A stretch of 64,000 nt of DNA from Nocardioides caldifontis (GCF_008087345.1 NZ_ML701735.1:186001-250000); one strand, 5' to 3'; counted from the first letter of the stretch, positions 53,559 to 62,095 are shown. Program-made: numbers and translations. Notes: generated from the letters alone by a model not told the origin.

Positions 53559-54245
53559 TCAGGCGCCCCTCCTGGTCCCGAGGCAGGTGGCGATCGCCTC
53601 GGCCCGGTTCGCCGCGCCGAGCTTGGCGAAGATCCGGTTGAGGTGGTTCTTGACGGTCTTCTCCTCGATGAAGAGCCGGCGTGCGATGTCGCCGTTGCTC
53701 ATCCCGGCGACGAGGAGCCGGCAGATCTCCACCTCGCGGCGGCTCAGCGCGTGCTGCTTGACGACCTCGGGCACCACCGTGGGTTCGGCCCGGTCGTGGG
53801 TCGCCGGCGCCTCCGCGACCGCGGTGCCGCCGCCGTGGAACCCCTGCAGCAGCACGGACGCGGCCGCCGGCGAGAGCCGCGGGCGCCCCTCGGCGGTGTC
53901 GATGATCGCCATCGCCAGCTCGTCGCTCTGGAACGCGCCGTGCACGAGGTAGCCGGTCGCGCCGCCGCGCAAGGCCTCGGAGACGACCGCGGGCTCGTCG
54001 CTGTAGGTCAGCATCAGCACCCGCGACAGCTGGGTGAGCGCCGGCAGGACGTCGAGCCCCCCGCTCCCGGGCATGCGTACGTCGAGCAGCACCACGTCCG
54101 GGCGCTCCCGGCTGGCCACCGCCACCGCCTCCTGGCCCGACGACGCCTCGCCGCACACGTCCATCCGGTCGTCGAGCTCGAGCAGGCTGCGCAGCCCGAT
54201 CCGCACGACCGGGTTGTCGTCCACCAGCAGGACCCTCACGCTCAC
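53559..54245 (-). CDS. NarL/FixJ-family response regulator of the Tad locus
   Basis: A 228-residue regulator: receiver domain VRVLLVDDNPVVRIGLRSLL with phospho-acceptor Asp55 in VVLLDVRMPGSGG, the conserved Thr region VLMLTYSDEP and Lys-equivalent position lost in GYLVHGAFQ. A LuxR helix-turn-helix follows (LSRREVEICRLLVAGMSNGD, EEKTVKNHLNRIFAKLGAAN). GTG 54245 overlaps the kinase stop by 4 bases (GTGA). The usual receiver lysine appears replaced by histidine, which could alter phosphorylation output. It is placed directly upstream of flp and likely controls pilus genes. Confidence 0.9.
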   Translation of the reverse strand: MSVRVLLVDDNPVVRIGLRSLLELDDRMDVCGEASSGQEAVAVASRERPDVVLLDVRMPGSGGLDVLPALTQLSRVLMLTYSDEPAVVSEALRGGATGYLVHGAFQSDELAMAIIDTAEGRPRLSPAAASVLLQGFHGGGTAVAEAPATHDRAEPTVVPEVVKQHALSRREVEICRLLVAGMSNGDIARRLFIEEKTVKNHLNRIFAKLGAANRAEAIATCLGTRRGA

Positions 54246-55462
54246 CGGACTCCCCCTTCCCTCGTCAGCTCCCGCTGCTCTTCCGCTCCTTCGACCGCCG
54301 CCGGCAGCCGCACGTCGACCGTGGTGCCGACCCCCGGCCGGCTCGTGACGGTCAGCCGGCCGCCGACCCGGGCGGCCCGTTCCCTCATCCCCCGCAGCCC
54401 GAAGTGCCCCGCGAGCCCGTCGGCGGCCCGCTCGGGCGGCATCCCGGGCCCGTTGTCGGTGACGGCCAGCGAGGCCCAGCCGTGGTCCTCCGCGAGCGTG
54501 ACCTCCACCGAGCTGTCCTCCGGCGTGTGGCGCCGCACGTTCTCGAGCGCCTCGCCGAGGATCGCGACCAGCTCGTAGGCCGACTCCGTGGCGAGGGTGA
54601 CCTCCGGGTCGACGGTGAGCCCGACCGGGCGCCCCGCGGTGTCGCGCCACCGGTCGACGGTCTGCCGCACCTGCTCGGCCACCGAGCTGCGGGCGTCGGT
54701 GCGCCGCATCGCGAGCACCACCTCGCGCGACTCCCGGCCGGCGGTGCGGATCAGCTCGGAGAGCTGCCGCGCCACCGTGCCGGCGCGCTCGGGCGAGCGC
54801 TCCACCCATGCCGGCAGGCTGTCGGCGAGCATCGCGAGTCCGTGCAACGACTTGATCAGCGAGTCGTGCATCTCCCGCGCCATCCGGGCGCGCTCCTCGG
54901 CGACGCCGGTGCTGCGCATCTCCTCGCGGAGCAGCCGCTCGGTCTCGGCCGCGCGCAGCACCGACGAGCGGATCCCCACGCCCAGGAAGGCGACCCCGGC
55001 GAGCAGGGCGGGGACCGCGACTATCTGGAGGAACACGTCGGAGGTGCGCAGGATGTCCGGCGGGTTCACGGTGTAGACGAACCACCAGCCGGCGACCAGC
55101 AGCGGCGAGAAGAACCAGGCGCCGGTGCGGTCCAGGCACAGCCCGGTCATCAGCGCGCCGCTGCCCAGCAGCAGCAGGAACGGACTCATCACCTCGGTCG
55201 CGGCGAGTGCTGCCAGGCAGGCGAGGGTGTCGACCGCGAGCACCGCGGGGTGGGTGCACATGACCAGCCCGACGGTGCGCCAGCGCAGCAGCGCGAGCAG
55301 CAGCCACCCCATCGCGGCCACCACCCCCGCCACCAGCCACGGCTCCTCGCCGCGCAGCACCAGCCAGCAGACGGCGACCAGCCCGAGCAGGATCCGGACG
55401 TCGAGAAGGGTCCGTGCGATGCCGGTCATCGACCGGACCCGCTCGAACGTCTCGTCCCTCAC
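54242..55462 (-). CDS. NarL-type sensor histidine kinase of the Tad locus
   Basis: A 406-residue membrane kinase with about five N-terminal helices (within residues 20-165), a coiled segment, the HisKA_3 phosphorylation helix RMAREMHDSLIKSLHGLAML (His199), and a HATPase_c domain with GEALENVRRHTP, VTDNGPGMPPERAADG, HFGLRGMRERAARVGGRL and SRPGVGTTVDVRLP. No periplasmic sensor domain is visible, so it may sense membrane state. It is 21 bases after tadC and is coupled to the response regulator gene by overlap. Confidence 0.9.
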   Translation of the reverse strand: MRDETFERVRSMTGIARTLLDVRILLGLVAVCWLVLRGEEPWLVAGVVAAMGWLLLALLRWRTVGLVMCTHPAVLAVDTLACLAALAATEVMSPFLLLLGSGALMTGLCLDRTGAWFFSPLLVAGWWFVYTVNPPDILRTSDVFLQIVAVPALLAGVAFLGVGIRSSVLRAAETERLLREEMRSTGVAEERARMAREMHDSLIKSLHGLAMLADSLPAWVERSPERAGTVARQLSELIRTAGRESREVVLAMRRTDARSSVAEQVRQTVDRWRDTAGRPVGLTVDPEVTLATESAYELVAILGEALENVRRHTPEDSSVEVTLAEDHGWASLAVTDNGPGMPPERAADGLAGHFGLRGMRERAARVGGRLTVTSRPGVGTTVDVRLPAAVEGAEEQRELTREGGVR

Positions 55463-55483
55463 GGCGCCGTCCTCACCGCGGCC

Positions 55484-56350
55484 TCACAGCCCGAACGCCA
55501 TGAGCGCCAGCGATCCGATCATGAACAGCGACAGCGCCGGCATGATCACCAGCGTGAGCAGCAGGCTGATCTTCGGGTTGGCCCGGGCGGCGGCGGTGCG
55601 CGCCCGCTGCCCCGCCGTACGCCGGAGCTCCTTGGCGTAGCTCTCCAGGAACCCGCGCAGCGGGGTGCCGAGCTCCTCGGCCTGGAGGAACGCGGTGACG
55701 AAGTGGTGCAGCGACGGGGCGGCCGTGCGGTCCCGCATGTCCTCGAAGGCCTGGCGGCGCGAGGCGCCGAGGTCGATCTGGCGCAGCGTCACCAGCATCT
55801 CCTCGCTGACCGGACCGCCGACCAGTGTCGAGACCCGGCGCAGCGCGGCGCGGAACCCGAGCCCGGCGCTGATCGTCACCGCCAGCACGTCGAGGAAGTC
55901 GGGGAGCTCCCGCTCCATCGCGGCGGCGCGGGCACGCCCCTGCGACCACAGCCCGAGCCGCGGCAGGAACCAGCCGGCGACCGGGGCGACCAGCCCCAGC
56001 ACCATGCCGTTGGCGAGCAGGATCAGCGCCGAGACCGCGCCCAGGAACGCCCACGTGGCCTGCCGCCGGATCAGCGCCTCGACGGTCAGCCCGCCGGGCG
56101 TCCCGGCGCGCGCGATCGCGTCGCGCAGCTTGTCGCGGGTGCCGCCGGAGACCTGGCCGAGCACGCGGCCGCCGACGGCGCGGTCCAGGAACTCGAGGAA
56201 CCGGCCGACCAGGCTCCGCCGTTCGCGCGCGGTGCTCTCGACCGTGTAGGCGCTGGAGGCGTAGGCGACGCCGGGGTCGCGGACCATCCGCAGCCCGACC
56301 GCAGCGAGGACGAGGACACCGAGAGTGAGGGTGCCGAGCAGCAGCGCCAT
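55484..56350 (-). CDS. tadC: Tad pilus platform protein TadC (type II secretion F family)
   Basis: A 288-residue inner-membrane GspF-family protein. LLGTLTLGVLVLAAVGLRMV is the first helix, and the cytoplasmic domain has ALIRRQATWAFLGAVSALIL, ERELPDFLDVLAVTISAGLG, FRAALRRVSTLVGGPVSEEM and QAEELGTPLRGFLESYAKEL. The LLLTLVIMPALSLFMIGSLA helix is near the end. TadB and TadC are thought to form the platform that CpaF drives. The ATG overlaps the tadB stop by one base (TGATG), fixing the start. Confidence 0.9.
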   Translation of the reverse strand: MALLLGTLTLGVLVLAAVGLRMVRDPGVAYASSAYTVESTARERRSLVGRFLEFLDRAVGGRVLGQVSGGTRDKLRDAIARAGTPGGLTVEALIRRQATWAFLGAVSALILLANGMVLGLVAPVAGWFLPRLGLWSQGRARAAAMERELPDFLDVLAVTISAGLGFRAALRRVSTLVGGPVSEEMLVTLRQIDLGASRRQAFEDMRDRTAAPSLHHFVTAFLQAEELGTPLRGFLESYAKELRRTAGQRARTAAARANPKISLLLTLVIMPALSLFMIGSLALMAFGL

Positions 56351-57273
56351 CAGACGTCGACCTTCGTCGCCCGGCGGATCATCGCCATGCCGAACAGGAA
56401 CAGCCCGGTGCTGACGAAGAAGATGACCAGGCCGATCGGGTTGGCGAGCAGCGTGCGGAGCCCGCCGTCGATCGAGCTGTGCACGAGGAAGACCATGAGC
56501 CCGGCGAGCATCGCGACCGCGAACGCCGTCGCCTTGGAGCCCGCCAGCAGGGTGTTCACCTCGCGGCGCAGGTCGCGCCGCACCTCGAGCGCCTCGGTGA
56601 TCCCCTGCAGCGCGGTGACGATACGGCCACCCGCTCGAGCCTGGATCACCAGCACGTTGACGAGCACGCCGAGCTCGCGGGACGGCAGCCGGTCGACCAT
56701 CCGCTCCAGCGCCCCGTCGATGCTGGCGCCGAGCGCCAGCTCGTCGTTGACGCGGGCGAGCTCGCTGCGCACCGGGTCGATGCTCTCCTGCGCCGCCACG
56801 CCGAGCGAGGCGCGCAGCGACAGCCCTGCGCTGGTGGCGTTGGCGAGCAGGCGGGCCAGCTCGGGGAGCTGCTCGATGAACTTGGCCCGGCGCTGCTCCT
56901 CGCGGCGGCGGAACCACGCGCGCACGCCGAAGAACAGCAGCGCCTCGATCATCAGCATGAAGACCGGGCCGCCGATGTTGAAGGAGACGACGGCGACGAG
57001 CAGCGCGACCAGCGTGCTGCCCAGGACGGCGTCCGCGACCGGGATCGACAGGTCGGCGTTGTCGAGCTGCCACCGCAGCCTCCGCCCGTACGACGTGCGC
57101 ACGAGCCGGCGCTCGGCGGTGCGCCGCAACCGGATCAGCCAGCTGCGCCGCTCCATGTTGGTGAGCACCGTGAACGACTGCTGGCGGGCGCGCTCGCGCA
57201 GCAGCGCCGCGAGGCCGACGACGACGAAGGTGAGCGTGCCGAGCAGCAGAAGGATGATGACGGAGATCCGCAC
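56350..57273 (-). CDS. tadB: Tad pilus platform protein TadB (type II secretion F family)
   Basis: A 307-residue GspF-like membrane protein. The N-terminal helix is ISVIILLLLGTLTFVVVGLA. The cytoplasmic helical domain has FIEQLPELARLLANATSAGL, SLRASLGVAAQESIDPVRSE and VNDELALGASIDGALERMVD, with ELGVLVNVLVIQARAGGRIV. C-terminal helices complete it. The stop overlaps the tadC start and it begins 3 bases after cpaF, giving a cpaF-tadB-tadC order as in other Tad loci. Confidence 0.9.
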   Translation of the reverse strand: MRISVIILLLLGTLTFVVVGLAALLRERARQQSFTVLTNMERRSWLIRLRRTAERRLVRTSYGRRLRWQLDNADLSIPVADAVLGSTLVALLVAVVSFNIGGPVFMLMIEALLFFGVRAWFRRREEQRRAKFIEQLPELARLLANATSAGLSLRASLGVAAQESIDPVRSELARVNDELALGASIDGALERMVDRLPSRELGVLVNVLVIQARAGGRIVTALQGITEALEVRRDLRREVNTLLAGSKATAFAVAMLAGLMVFLVHSSIDGGLRTLLANPIGLVIFFVSTGLFLFGMAMIRRATKVDV

Positions 57274-57276
57274 GGC

Positions 57277-58575
57277 TCAGCCGTCCTCGCGGAAGGCAGC
57301 CGGGAGCCGCTGGCCGGCGAGCCGGAGCCGCTCGGCGAACCGGGCCGGGAGGGAGCCGGTGACCCACCGCCCCGTGACCCGGCCGGCGCCGCCCCACGCG
57401 TCCGCCTCGAACCGGAGGATCTCCTGAAGGGCGTAGTCCTCCTTGTGGGTGGAGGTGACCGCGGCGATCTCGGTGACCCGCCGGGTGCCGTCCGCGAGCC
57501 GGGTCAGCTGCACGATCACGTTGATGGCGCTGTTGATCTGGTCGCGGAGCGTCGCCTCGGGGAGGACCGTGTCGGCCATCGTCGCCAGCGTCTCGAACCG
57601 CAGCAGCGCATCCTTCGCGCTGTTGGCGTGCACGGTGGCCAACGAGCCCTCGTGGCCGGTGTTCATCGCCTGCAGCATGTCGAGCGCCTCGCCGCCACGG
57701 GTCTCACCGACGATGATCCGGTCGGGGCGCATGCGGAGGCTGTTGCGGACCAGGTCGCGGATCGTGACCTCGCCGGTGCCCTCCACGTTGGCCGGCCGGG
57801 CCTCGAGCCGGATCACGTGGGTCTGCTGCAGGGAGAGCTCGGCGGCGTCCTCGATGGTGACGATGCGCTCGTCGCGCGGGATGAACGACGAGAGCGCGTT
57901 GAGCATCGTGGTCTTGCCGGAGCCGGTGCCGCCGGAGACGACGACGTTGAGCTTGGCGCGGACCATGCCGGAGAGCAGGGCGGCGGTGTCCTCGTCGAAG
58001 GAGCCGAGCTCGATGAGCCGGTTGACCGAGTAGGGCCGCGGGAACCGGCGGATGGTGATCGACGGGCCGTCGACCGCGAGCGGCGGGACGATGACGTTGA
58101 CGCGCTCGCCGCCGGGGAGCCGCGCGTCGACCATCGGGCTGGACTCGTCGACGCGGCGGTTGACGCCGGCGACGATGCGGTCGATCGCCTGGTAGACCTG
58201 CTCCTCGGAGCTGAACCGCACCGGCAGCAGCTGGAGCCTGCCGGAGCGCTCGACGTAGATCTGGTCGGGGCCGTTGACCATGATCTCGGTGATCGTCTCG
58301 TCGCGGAGCAGCGGCTCGAGGACGCCGAGCCCGAGCGCCTCGTCGACGACGCGGCGCACCAGCAGTCCGCGCTCGCGGTTGGTGAGCAGCGGCCCCTCGC
58401 GGGTGAGCAGGTGGCTGACCACCCGCTCGAGCCGGGCCCGCCGCTGGTCGTCGGAGAGCGCGGAGAGCTCGCTGAGGTCGACCTCCTGCAGGAGCAGCGT
58501 CTTGAGGTAGGCGACACCGTTGTCGTCGACGACGGAGTTCAGCGTCAGGTCGGCCTGACGGTTGCGCAGCGACAC
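57277..58575 (-). CDS. cpaF: Tad pilus assembly ATPase CpaF/TadA
   Basis: A 432-residue secretion ATPase that powers Flp pilus extension (and possibly retraction). Walker A is GGTGSGKT at 215-222, the Asp box is [19 protein letters not shown], Walker B is in [20 protein letters not shown], and the His box is [19 protein letters not shown]. The N-terminal domain has FGxx-less [20 protein letters not shown], as in CpaF proteins. It begins 3 bases after tadE's stop and precedes tadB. This is the strongest marker for a Tad locus here. Confidence 0.96.
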   Translation of the reverse strand: MSLRNRQADLTLNSVVDDNGVAYLKTLLLQEVDLSELSALSDDQRRARLERVVSHLLTREGPLLTNRERGLLVRRVVDEALGLGVLEPLLRDETITEIMVNGPDQIYVERSGRLQLLPVRFSSEEQVYQAIDRIVAGVNRRVDESSPMVDARLPGGERVNVIVPPLAVDGPSITIRRFPRPYSVNRLIELGSFDEDTAALLSGMVRAKLNVVVSGGTGSGKTTMLNALSSFIPRDERIVTIEDAAELSLQQTHVIRLEARPANVEGTGEVTIRDLVRNSLRMRPDRIIVGETRGGEALDMLQAMNTGHEGSLATVHANSAKDALLRFETLATMADTVLPEATLRDQINSAINVIVQLTRLADGTRRVTEIAAVTSTHKEDYALQEILRFEADAWGGAGRVTGRWVTGSLPARFAERLRLAGQRLPAAFREDG

Positions 58576-58578
58576 GGC

Positions 58579-58995
58579 TCAGTCCTCCGTCCGCGGCATG
58601 ACGGTGTAGCGGGTGACCCGGATGTTCAGGTTCTCCACGCCGATGCCGAGGAACGGCACCTTGACGCTGACCCGGGCGGAGACGGGGTCGTCGAGCCCGG
58701 TGCCGTCGCCGACCGCCGGCTCTTCGGAGTCGTCCGACAGGTTGCCCGGGGCGACCTCGACGACCGGCTCGAAGAGCGACCCGATCTCGGCGCGTGCGGC
58801 GGCCTCGGCGGCCCCGGCGGAGGCGCCCTTGGAGTACTCGCGGGCGGCGAGCCGGGACGCGGACTCGGCCGACACCGCGGCGTACCCGACGAGGAACAGC
58901 TGGATGATGCCGCCGAGGATCAGTGCCGCGATCGGGATGATCCCGAGGATCTCGATCGTCGCCTGGCCCCGCTCGGTGCGCGCTCGCTGGCTCAT
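58579..58995 (-). CDS. tadE: TadE-family pseudopilin
   Basis: A 138-residue protein with the TadE N-terminus: MSQRARTERG, cleavage after Gly10, then QATIEILGIIPIAALILGGI with Glu+5. It lacks the Tyr+6 of Flp pilins, as expected for TadE/TadF pseudopilins. The region after the helix (ESASRLAAREYSKGASAGAA) and the C-terminal beta-rich VSVKVPFLGIGVENLNIRVT fit the family. It lies 9 bases after the fused CpaE-TadE gene, so this locus has two TadE-type domains, one free and one fused. Confidence 0.88.
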   Translation of the reverse strand: MSQRARTERGQATIEILGIIPIAALILGGIIQLFLVGYAAVSAESASRLAAREYSKGASAGAAEAAARAEIGSLFEPVVEVAPGNLSDDSEEPAVGDGTGLDDPVSARVSVKVPFLGIGVENLNIRVTRYTVMPRTED

Positions 58996-59004
58996 CTGCT
59001 CCCC

Positions 59005-60573
59005 TCAGTCCGTCGCGGCGGCGGTGGCGCTGATGTCCTGGTCGAGGAACGGCACCAGCGAGGGGACCTCGAGCCGGGCCTCCCACTTCTCGTCGCTGTG
59101 CCGCTTCACGTGCACCCGGTACATCCCAGGCGTGCGCTGCTCCGCGGCCCTCAGGGCCTCGGAGTTGCTGCCCCCGCGGCTCCCGACGATCGCGGCCGCG
59201 TCCGCCGCCCGGCGGCTGCTGACGGTGGCGATCGCGTAGAGCGCGGTCTGCATGAGGACGAGGAAGATCAGCATCGCGGCGACGATCCCGACCATCGCCT
59301 CGATCGTGACCTGGCCGGCCTCGTCCTTGGCGCGGCGGCGCCCGCGGCGGCGGACCGGCGGCGGCGCGCCGTCGGTGCCGGTCGCGGCCTCGGCGACCAC
59401 CGGCTCGGGACGCGGACGCTCCGCGCCGAGGCCGAGCTCGCGACCGAGCGCCACGACCGCGCGGCGGAAGGGGCCGTCCTCGAGCTCGAGCGGGGACAGC
59501 GAGTTCGCCACCGGCTCGAGCCGGCGCCAGTCCTCGGGGAGGGTGACCTTGCAGGCCTGCGCGCCGGTCATCCGGCGGCCGAGCTCGGGCTGCACCTCGT
59601 TGCGCGGGCTCACCTTGTTGAACAGCAGGTGGACCTCGCTGCTCTTGGCGACCTGGAGCCGCGAGAGCAGCTCGATCTTGTCGTGGGAGGCGCGCAGCGA
59701 CGGGACGTCGGAGGTGGTGACCAGCAGGATGTCGTCGGCGAACTCCATGCCGACCGCGCTGGCCTCGGTGACGACCGCGCCGCAGTCGACGATCACGAGG
59801 TCGAAGTGGGACTTCGCGGCGGCGAGCACCTGCCGGGCGATCTCGCTGGTGATGTCCTCGGCCTGCTCGCCCTGGGTCGGCGCGAGCAGCACGCGCAGCC
59901 CGCTCTGGTGGACGAAGACCGCCTCGTCGAGGTTGCGGCCGGTGAGGCTGTCGGCGACGTTGGCGAGGTCGATGACCGTGCGCCGGCCGTTGAGGTCGAG
60001 CAGCTGGCGCACGCCGCGCTGCTGGAGGTCGAAGTCGATGAGGCAGACGCGGCGCGCGGTGCTGGCCGCCGCCGCGAGGAGCGCGGCGTGCAGGGCCGCC
60101 GTGGTGGTGCCGACGCCGCCCTTCGCGCCGGTGAAGGCGATCAGCCGGCCTGCGGGGCTCTGCGCCGCCAGCCCGGTCGCACCCATCCCCCGCACCTGGC
60201 GCTGCCAGCCGATGATCGTCGGGATGCGGCCGGCGAGCTCGTCGACCGACGGCGGCGCCTCGAGCACCGCGCGGGCGCCGGCGTCCATCGCGGAGGCGTA
60301 GAAGGCGGGCGACGGGTCGGCGGTCAGGAGCAGCACGCCGAGGTCGGGCTGGCGCGCGATCAGCTCGCGGGTCAGCGCCAGGTAGGGCAGCGCGCCGATC
60401 TGGTCGTCGAGGACGACGAGGTCGATCTCGGCGTTGGTGTCGATCGCGAGCAGCAGGTCGTTGCTGTTCTCGACGACGCCGAGCACCTCGACGTCCTGCA
60501 TCTCGGCGAGCGACGCCATCGTCTGGCTGCGCAGGTCCTCGCGGCTGATCGCGAGCACGACACGGGCGATCAC
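59005..60573 (-). CDS. cpaE: CpaE/TadZ ATPase fused to a C-terminal TadE-like pseudopilin
   Basis: A 522-residue protein in one uninterrupted frame. Residues 1-130 form a receiver-like domain (VVLAISREDLRSQTMASLAE, LVVLDD at 53-57). Residues about 140-385 form a ParA/MinD-type ATPase with the deviant Walker A KGGVGTTT (151-158), VCLIDFDLQQRG and VIVDCG. A Pro/Arg linker ([19 protein letters not shown]) leads to QVTIEAMVGIVAAMLIFLVL, a pseudopilin helix with Glu+5 after Gly420, then SRRAADAAAIVG and a beta-rich end. CpaE normally ends after the ATPase. No stop codon occurs in either other frame near the junction, so a simple base error would not split it. GTG 60573 overlaps the cpaB stop (GTGA). 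Confidence 0.85.
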   Translation of the reverse strand: MIARVVLAISREDLRSQTMASLAEMQDVEVLGVVENSNDLLLAIDTNAEIDLVVLDDQIGALPYLALTRELIARQPDLGVLLLTADPSPAFYASAMDAGARAVLEAPPSVDELAGRIPTIIGWQRQVRGMGATGLAAQSPAGRLIAFTGAKGGVGTTTAALHAALLAAAASTARRVCLIDFDLQQRGVRQLLDLNGRRTVIDLANVADSLTGRNLDEAVFVHQSGLRVLLAPTQGEQAEDITSEIARQVLAAAKSHFDLVIVDCGAVVTEASAVGMEFADDILLVTTSDVPSLRASHDKIELLSRLQVAKSSEVHLLFNKVSPRNEVQPELGRRMTGAQACKVTLPEDWRRLEPVANSLSPLELEDGPFRRAVVALGRELGLGAERPRPEPVVAEAATGTDGAPPPVRRRGRRRAKDEAGQVTIEAMVGIVAAMLIFLVLMQTALYAIATVSSRRAADAAAIVGSRGGSNSEALRAAEQRTPGMYRVHVKRHSDEKWEARLEVPSLVPFLDQDISATAAATD

Positions 60574-61295
60574 GGGGTGCCCCTTCCTGAAGCCGCGAAG
60601 GTCTCCTCGTAGGTCCGCTGGTCGCCCGGGACGACGCTGCCGTCTCCCGGGGGCCGGAGCGCGAGCCGGGTCTCGACCGCGAAGCTCTCGGCGAACGACA
60701 GCGCCTGGATCTGCTCGCGCTCGGTGGCGAAGGTGACCGGGACCGCCTGCCCCTCCGACACCGCGCCGGTGGAGCTGGCCTTCTCGCGGCTCACCTGCAC
60801 GCCGACGTCGATGACCAGCAGCCCCTGCGCGATCAGCTTCGTCCGGGGCCCGGAGCCGGTGACGCCCTCGTCGAACGTCGCCCACACGTCGACGAAGTCG
60901 CCTGGCTGGACCTTGCCGGCCACGCCCGTCTCGGCGTCGACGAGGATCGCGATCTCCCGCTGGCCGGCCTCGAGGCTGGGGCGCGGCACCAGGTTGCTCG
61001 CCTGGAGGAGCGTGCCCTCCGAGATCTTCGAGGCGGTCACCTGCCCTGCGAGGTCCGCGAGCCGGCGTACGGCGCCGTCGGGGAGCCAGCGCTGCGGGAT
61101 CTCGACCTGCTCGAGGTCGTCCTCGGTGAGCACCTGGTAGGCGTCGACGTCGTCGGTGACGACGTACCCCACGACCCGGTTGCCGACCTGGCTCTCGACG
61201 TCGTTGACGTAGCCGATCACCGAGAAGAAGACCGCGACGGCTCCGACGACGGCGAACGCGAGGAAGAGCACTCCTCGACGTTGGCGCGGGTTCAT
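60570..61295 (-). CDS. cpaB: Flp pilus assembly protein CpaB (SAF domain)
   Basis: A 241-residue membrane-anchored protein with one N-terminal helix (GVLFLAFAVVGAVAVFFSVI), a SAF domain (VVTDDVDAYQVLTEDDLEQV, SKISEGTLLQASNLVP) and an RcpC-like domain (EIAILVDAETGVAGKVQPGD, FVDVWATFDEGVTGSGPRTK, LIAQGLLVIDVGVQVSREK). CpaB/RcpC proteins act in the wall or periplasm during pilus assembly. Its ATG overlaps the stop of the zinc-ribbon gene (ATGA) and its stop overlaps the CpaE start (GTGA). Confidence 0.9.
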   Translation of the reverse strand: MNPRQRRGVLFLAFAVVGAVAVFFSVIGYVNDVESQVGNRVVGYVVTDDVDAYQVLTEDDLEQVEIPQRWLPDGAVRRLADLAGQVTASKISEGTLLQASNLVPRPSLEAGQREIAILVDAETGVAGKVQPGDFVDVWATFDEGVTGSGPRTKLIAQGLLVIDVGVQVSREKASSTGAVSEGQAVPVTFATEREQIQALSFAESFAVETRLALRPPGDGSVVPGDQRTYEETFAASGRGTP

Positions 61296-62095
61296 GCGGC
61301 GACACCTTCCCTGGAGTTGCAGAACGAGCAGTGGCCGCGCACGGCTTCGCCGCACTGCGGGCACGAGGCGGGGGTGGAGTCGTGGAGCGCGGCGACGAAG
61401 CCGTCGACGTCACGCGGCACCACGGTGTGCTCGAAGGCACGGGCGTTGCCCCACCAGGGGCGGTCGCCCTCGGGGCGGAGCTCCTGGCTCTCGAGCACTC
61501 GTCCGGGGCGGGTGCGGTCGAGCCGCGGCTCGAGCCGCCGGTCGCCGCTCCAGACGAGGTCGGCGCTCTCGTCGTTGGTGGGCCCGGGCCCGGGCTCGGG
61601 GGCGCCGGAGCCGAGCCGCACGCCGGTGTCGGCGACGACCCCGAAGGTCGTGCCGGGCAGCCAGGAGAGCACGTGGTGGTGGATCTTGACCTCGGGCAGC
61701 GCGAGCCGCGCGACCGAGGTGGTGACGGCGTACGTCGGCAGCCGGGCCTCCATCATCGGGACCGCGGTCAGTGCGAGTCCGGCGGGGACGTCACGGGCGG
61801 CGAGCCCGGCGAGCCAGGTGGCGTGCGCGGCGAGCCCGGTGAGCGGGCGGCGCAGCGGCACGGGGACCACGCCGGAGGTCTGCAGCATCGCGCGGAGCGT
61901 GCGGGTGCGACGGGTGGCCAGCGGGTTCGACTCGTGGACGAGGAGGGCCCGCTCGAAGGGGCGCTCGGAGAGCGCCTCGAAGGCCCGGGGCACGAACTCG
62001 GGGTCCTGTGGCGAGGGCAGGACGGTCACGGACGAGGGGTCGGCCACCCACTCGAGCCGGGCCGGCGAAAAGCCGCACGCCACGACCGAGTACAT
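61292..62095 (-). CDS. First gene of the Tad operon: unknown protein with C-terminal zinc ribbon
   Basis: A 267-residue protein I do not recognise. It begins MYSVVACGFSPARLEWVADP and has helical and strand segments such as FERALLVHESNPLATRRTRT and TWLAGLAARDVPAGLALTAV, then an acidic/proline linker (GSGAPEPGPGPTNDESADL). It ends in a zinc-ribbon CPQCGEAVRGHCSFCNS (CxxC-x6-CxxC). There is no signal peptide or membrane helix, so it is probably cytoplasmic. ATG 62095 is chosen because GGGGGA lies about 7 bases upstream; TTG 62113 is an alternative. It is coupled to cpaB by a 4-base overlap, which makes a role in pilus assembly or its control likely. Confidence 0.75.
   Translation of the reverse strand: MYSVVACGFSPARLEWVADPSSVTVLPSPQDPEFVPRAFEALSERPFERALLVHESNPLATRRTRTLRAMLQTSGVVPVPLRRPLTGLAAHATWLAGLAARDVPAGLALTAVPMMEARLPTYAVTTSVARLALPEVKIHHHVLSWLPGTTFGVVADTGVRLGSGAPEPGPGPTNDESADLVWSGDRRLEPRLDRTRPGRVLESQELRPEGDRPWWGNARAFEHTVVPRDVDGFVAALHDSTPASCPQCGEAVRGHCSFCNSREGVAA

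Noticed and set aside
54404-57427. A 1007-codon open frame on the plus strand
   Set aside because: It lies antisense to the histidine kinase, tadC and tadB and has the low-complexity composition of a shadow frame.
59300-59460. Possibility that the CpaE-TadE fusion is a base-call artefact
   Set aside because: I read all three minus-strand frames across the junction and found no stop codon in the other two, so one inserted or deleted base would not yield two properly ended genes. It remains testable by resequencing.
56479-60612. A 1377-codon open frame on the plus strand across the Tad genes
   Set aside because: It is antisense to cpaF, tadB, tadE and cpaE, whose motifs are unmistakable. Its product is rich in Arg, Asp, His and Gly with no domain, as expected for an antisense frame in very GC-rich DNA.
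60574-61440. N-terminal extension of the CpaE-TadE frame through cpaB
   Set aside because: The frame stays open upstream but runs out of frame across the clearly coding cpaB gene. The GTGA overlap at 60570-60573 marks the real start.
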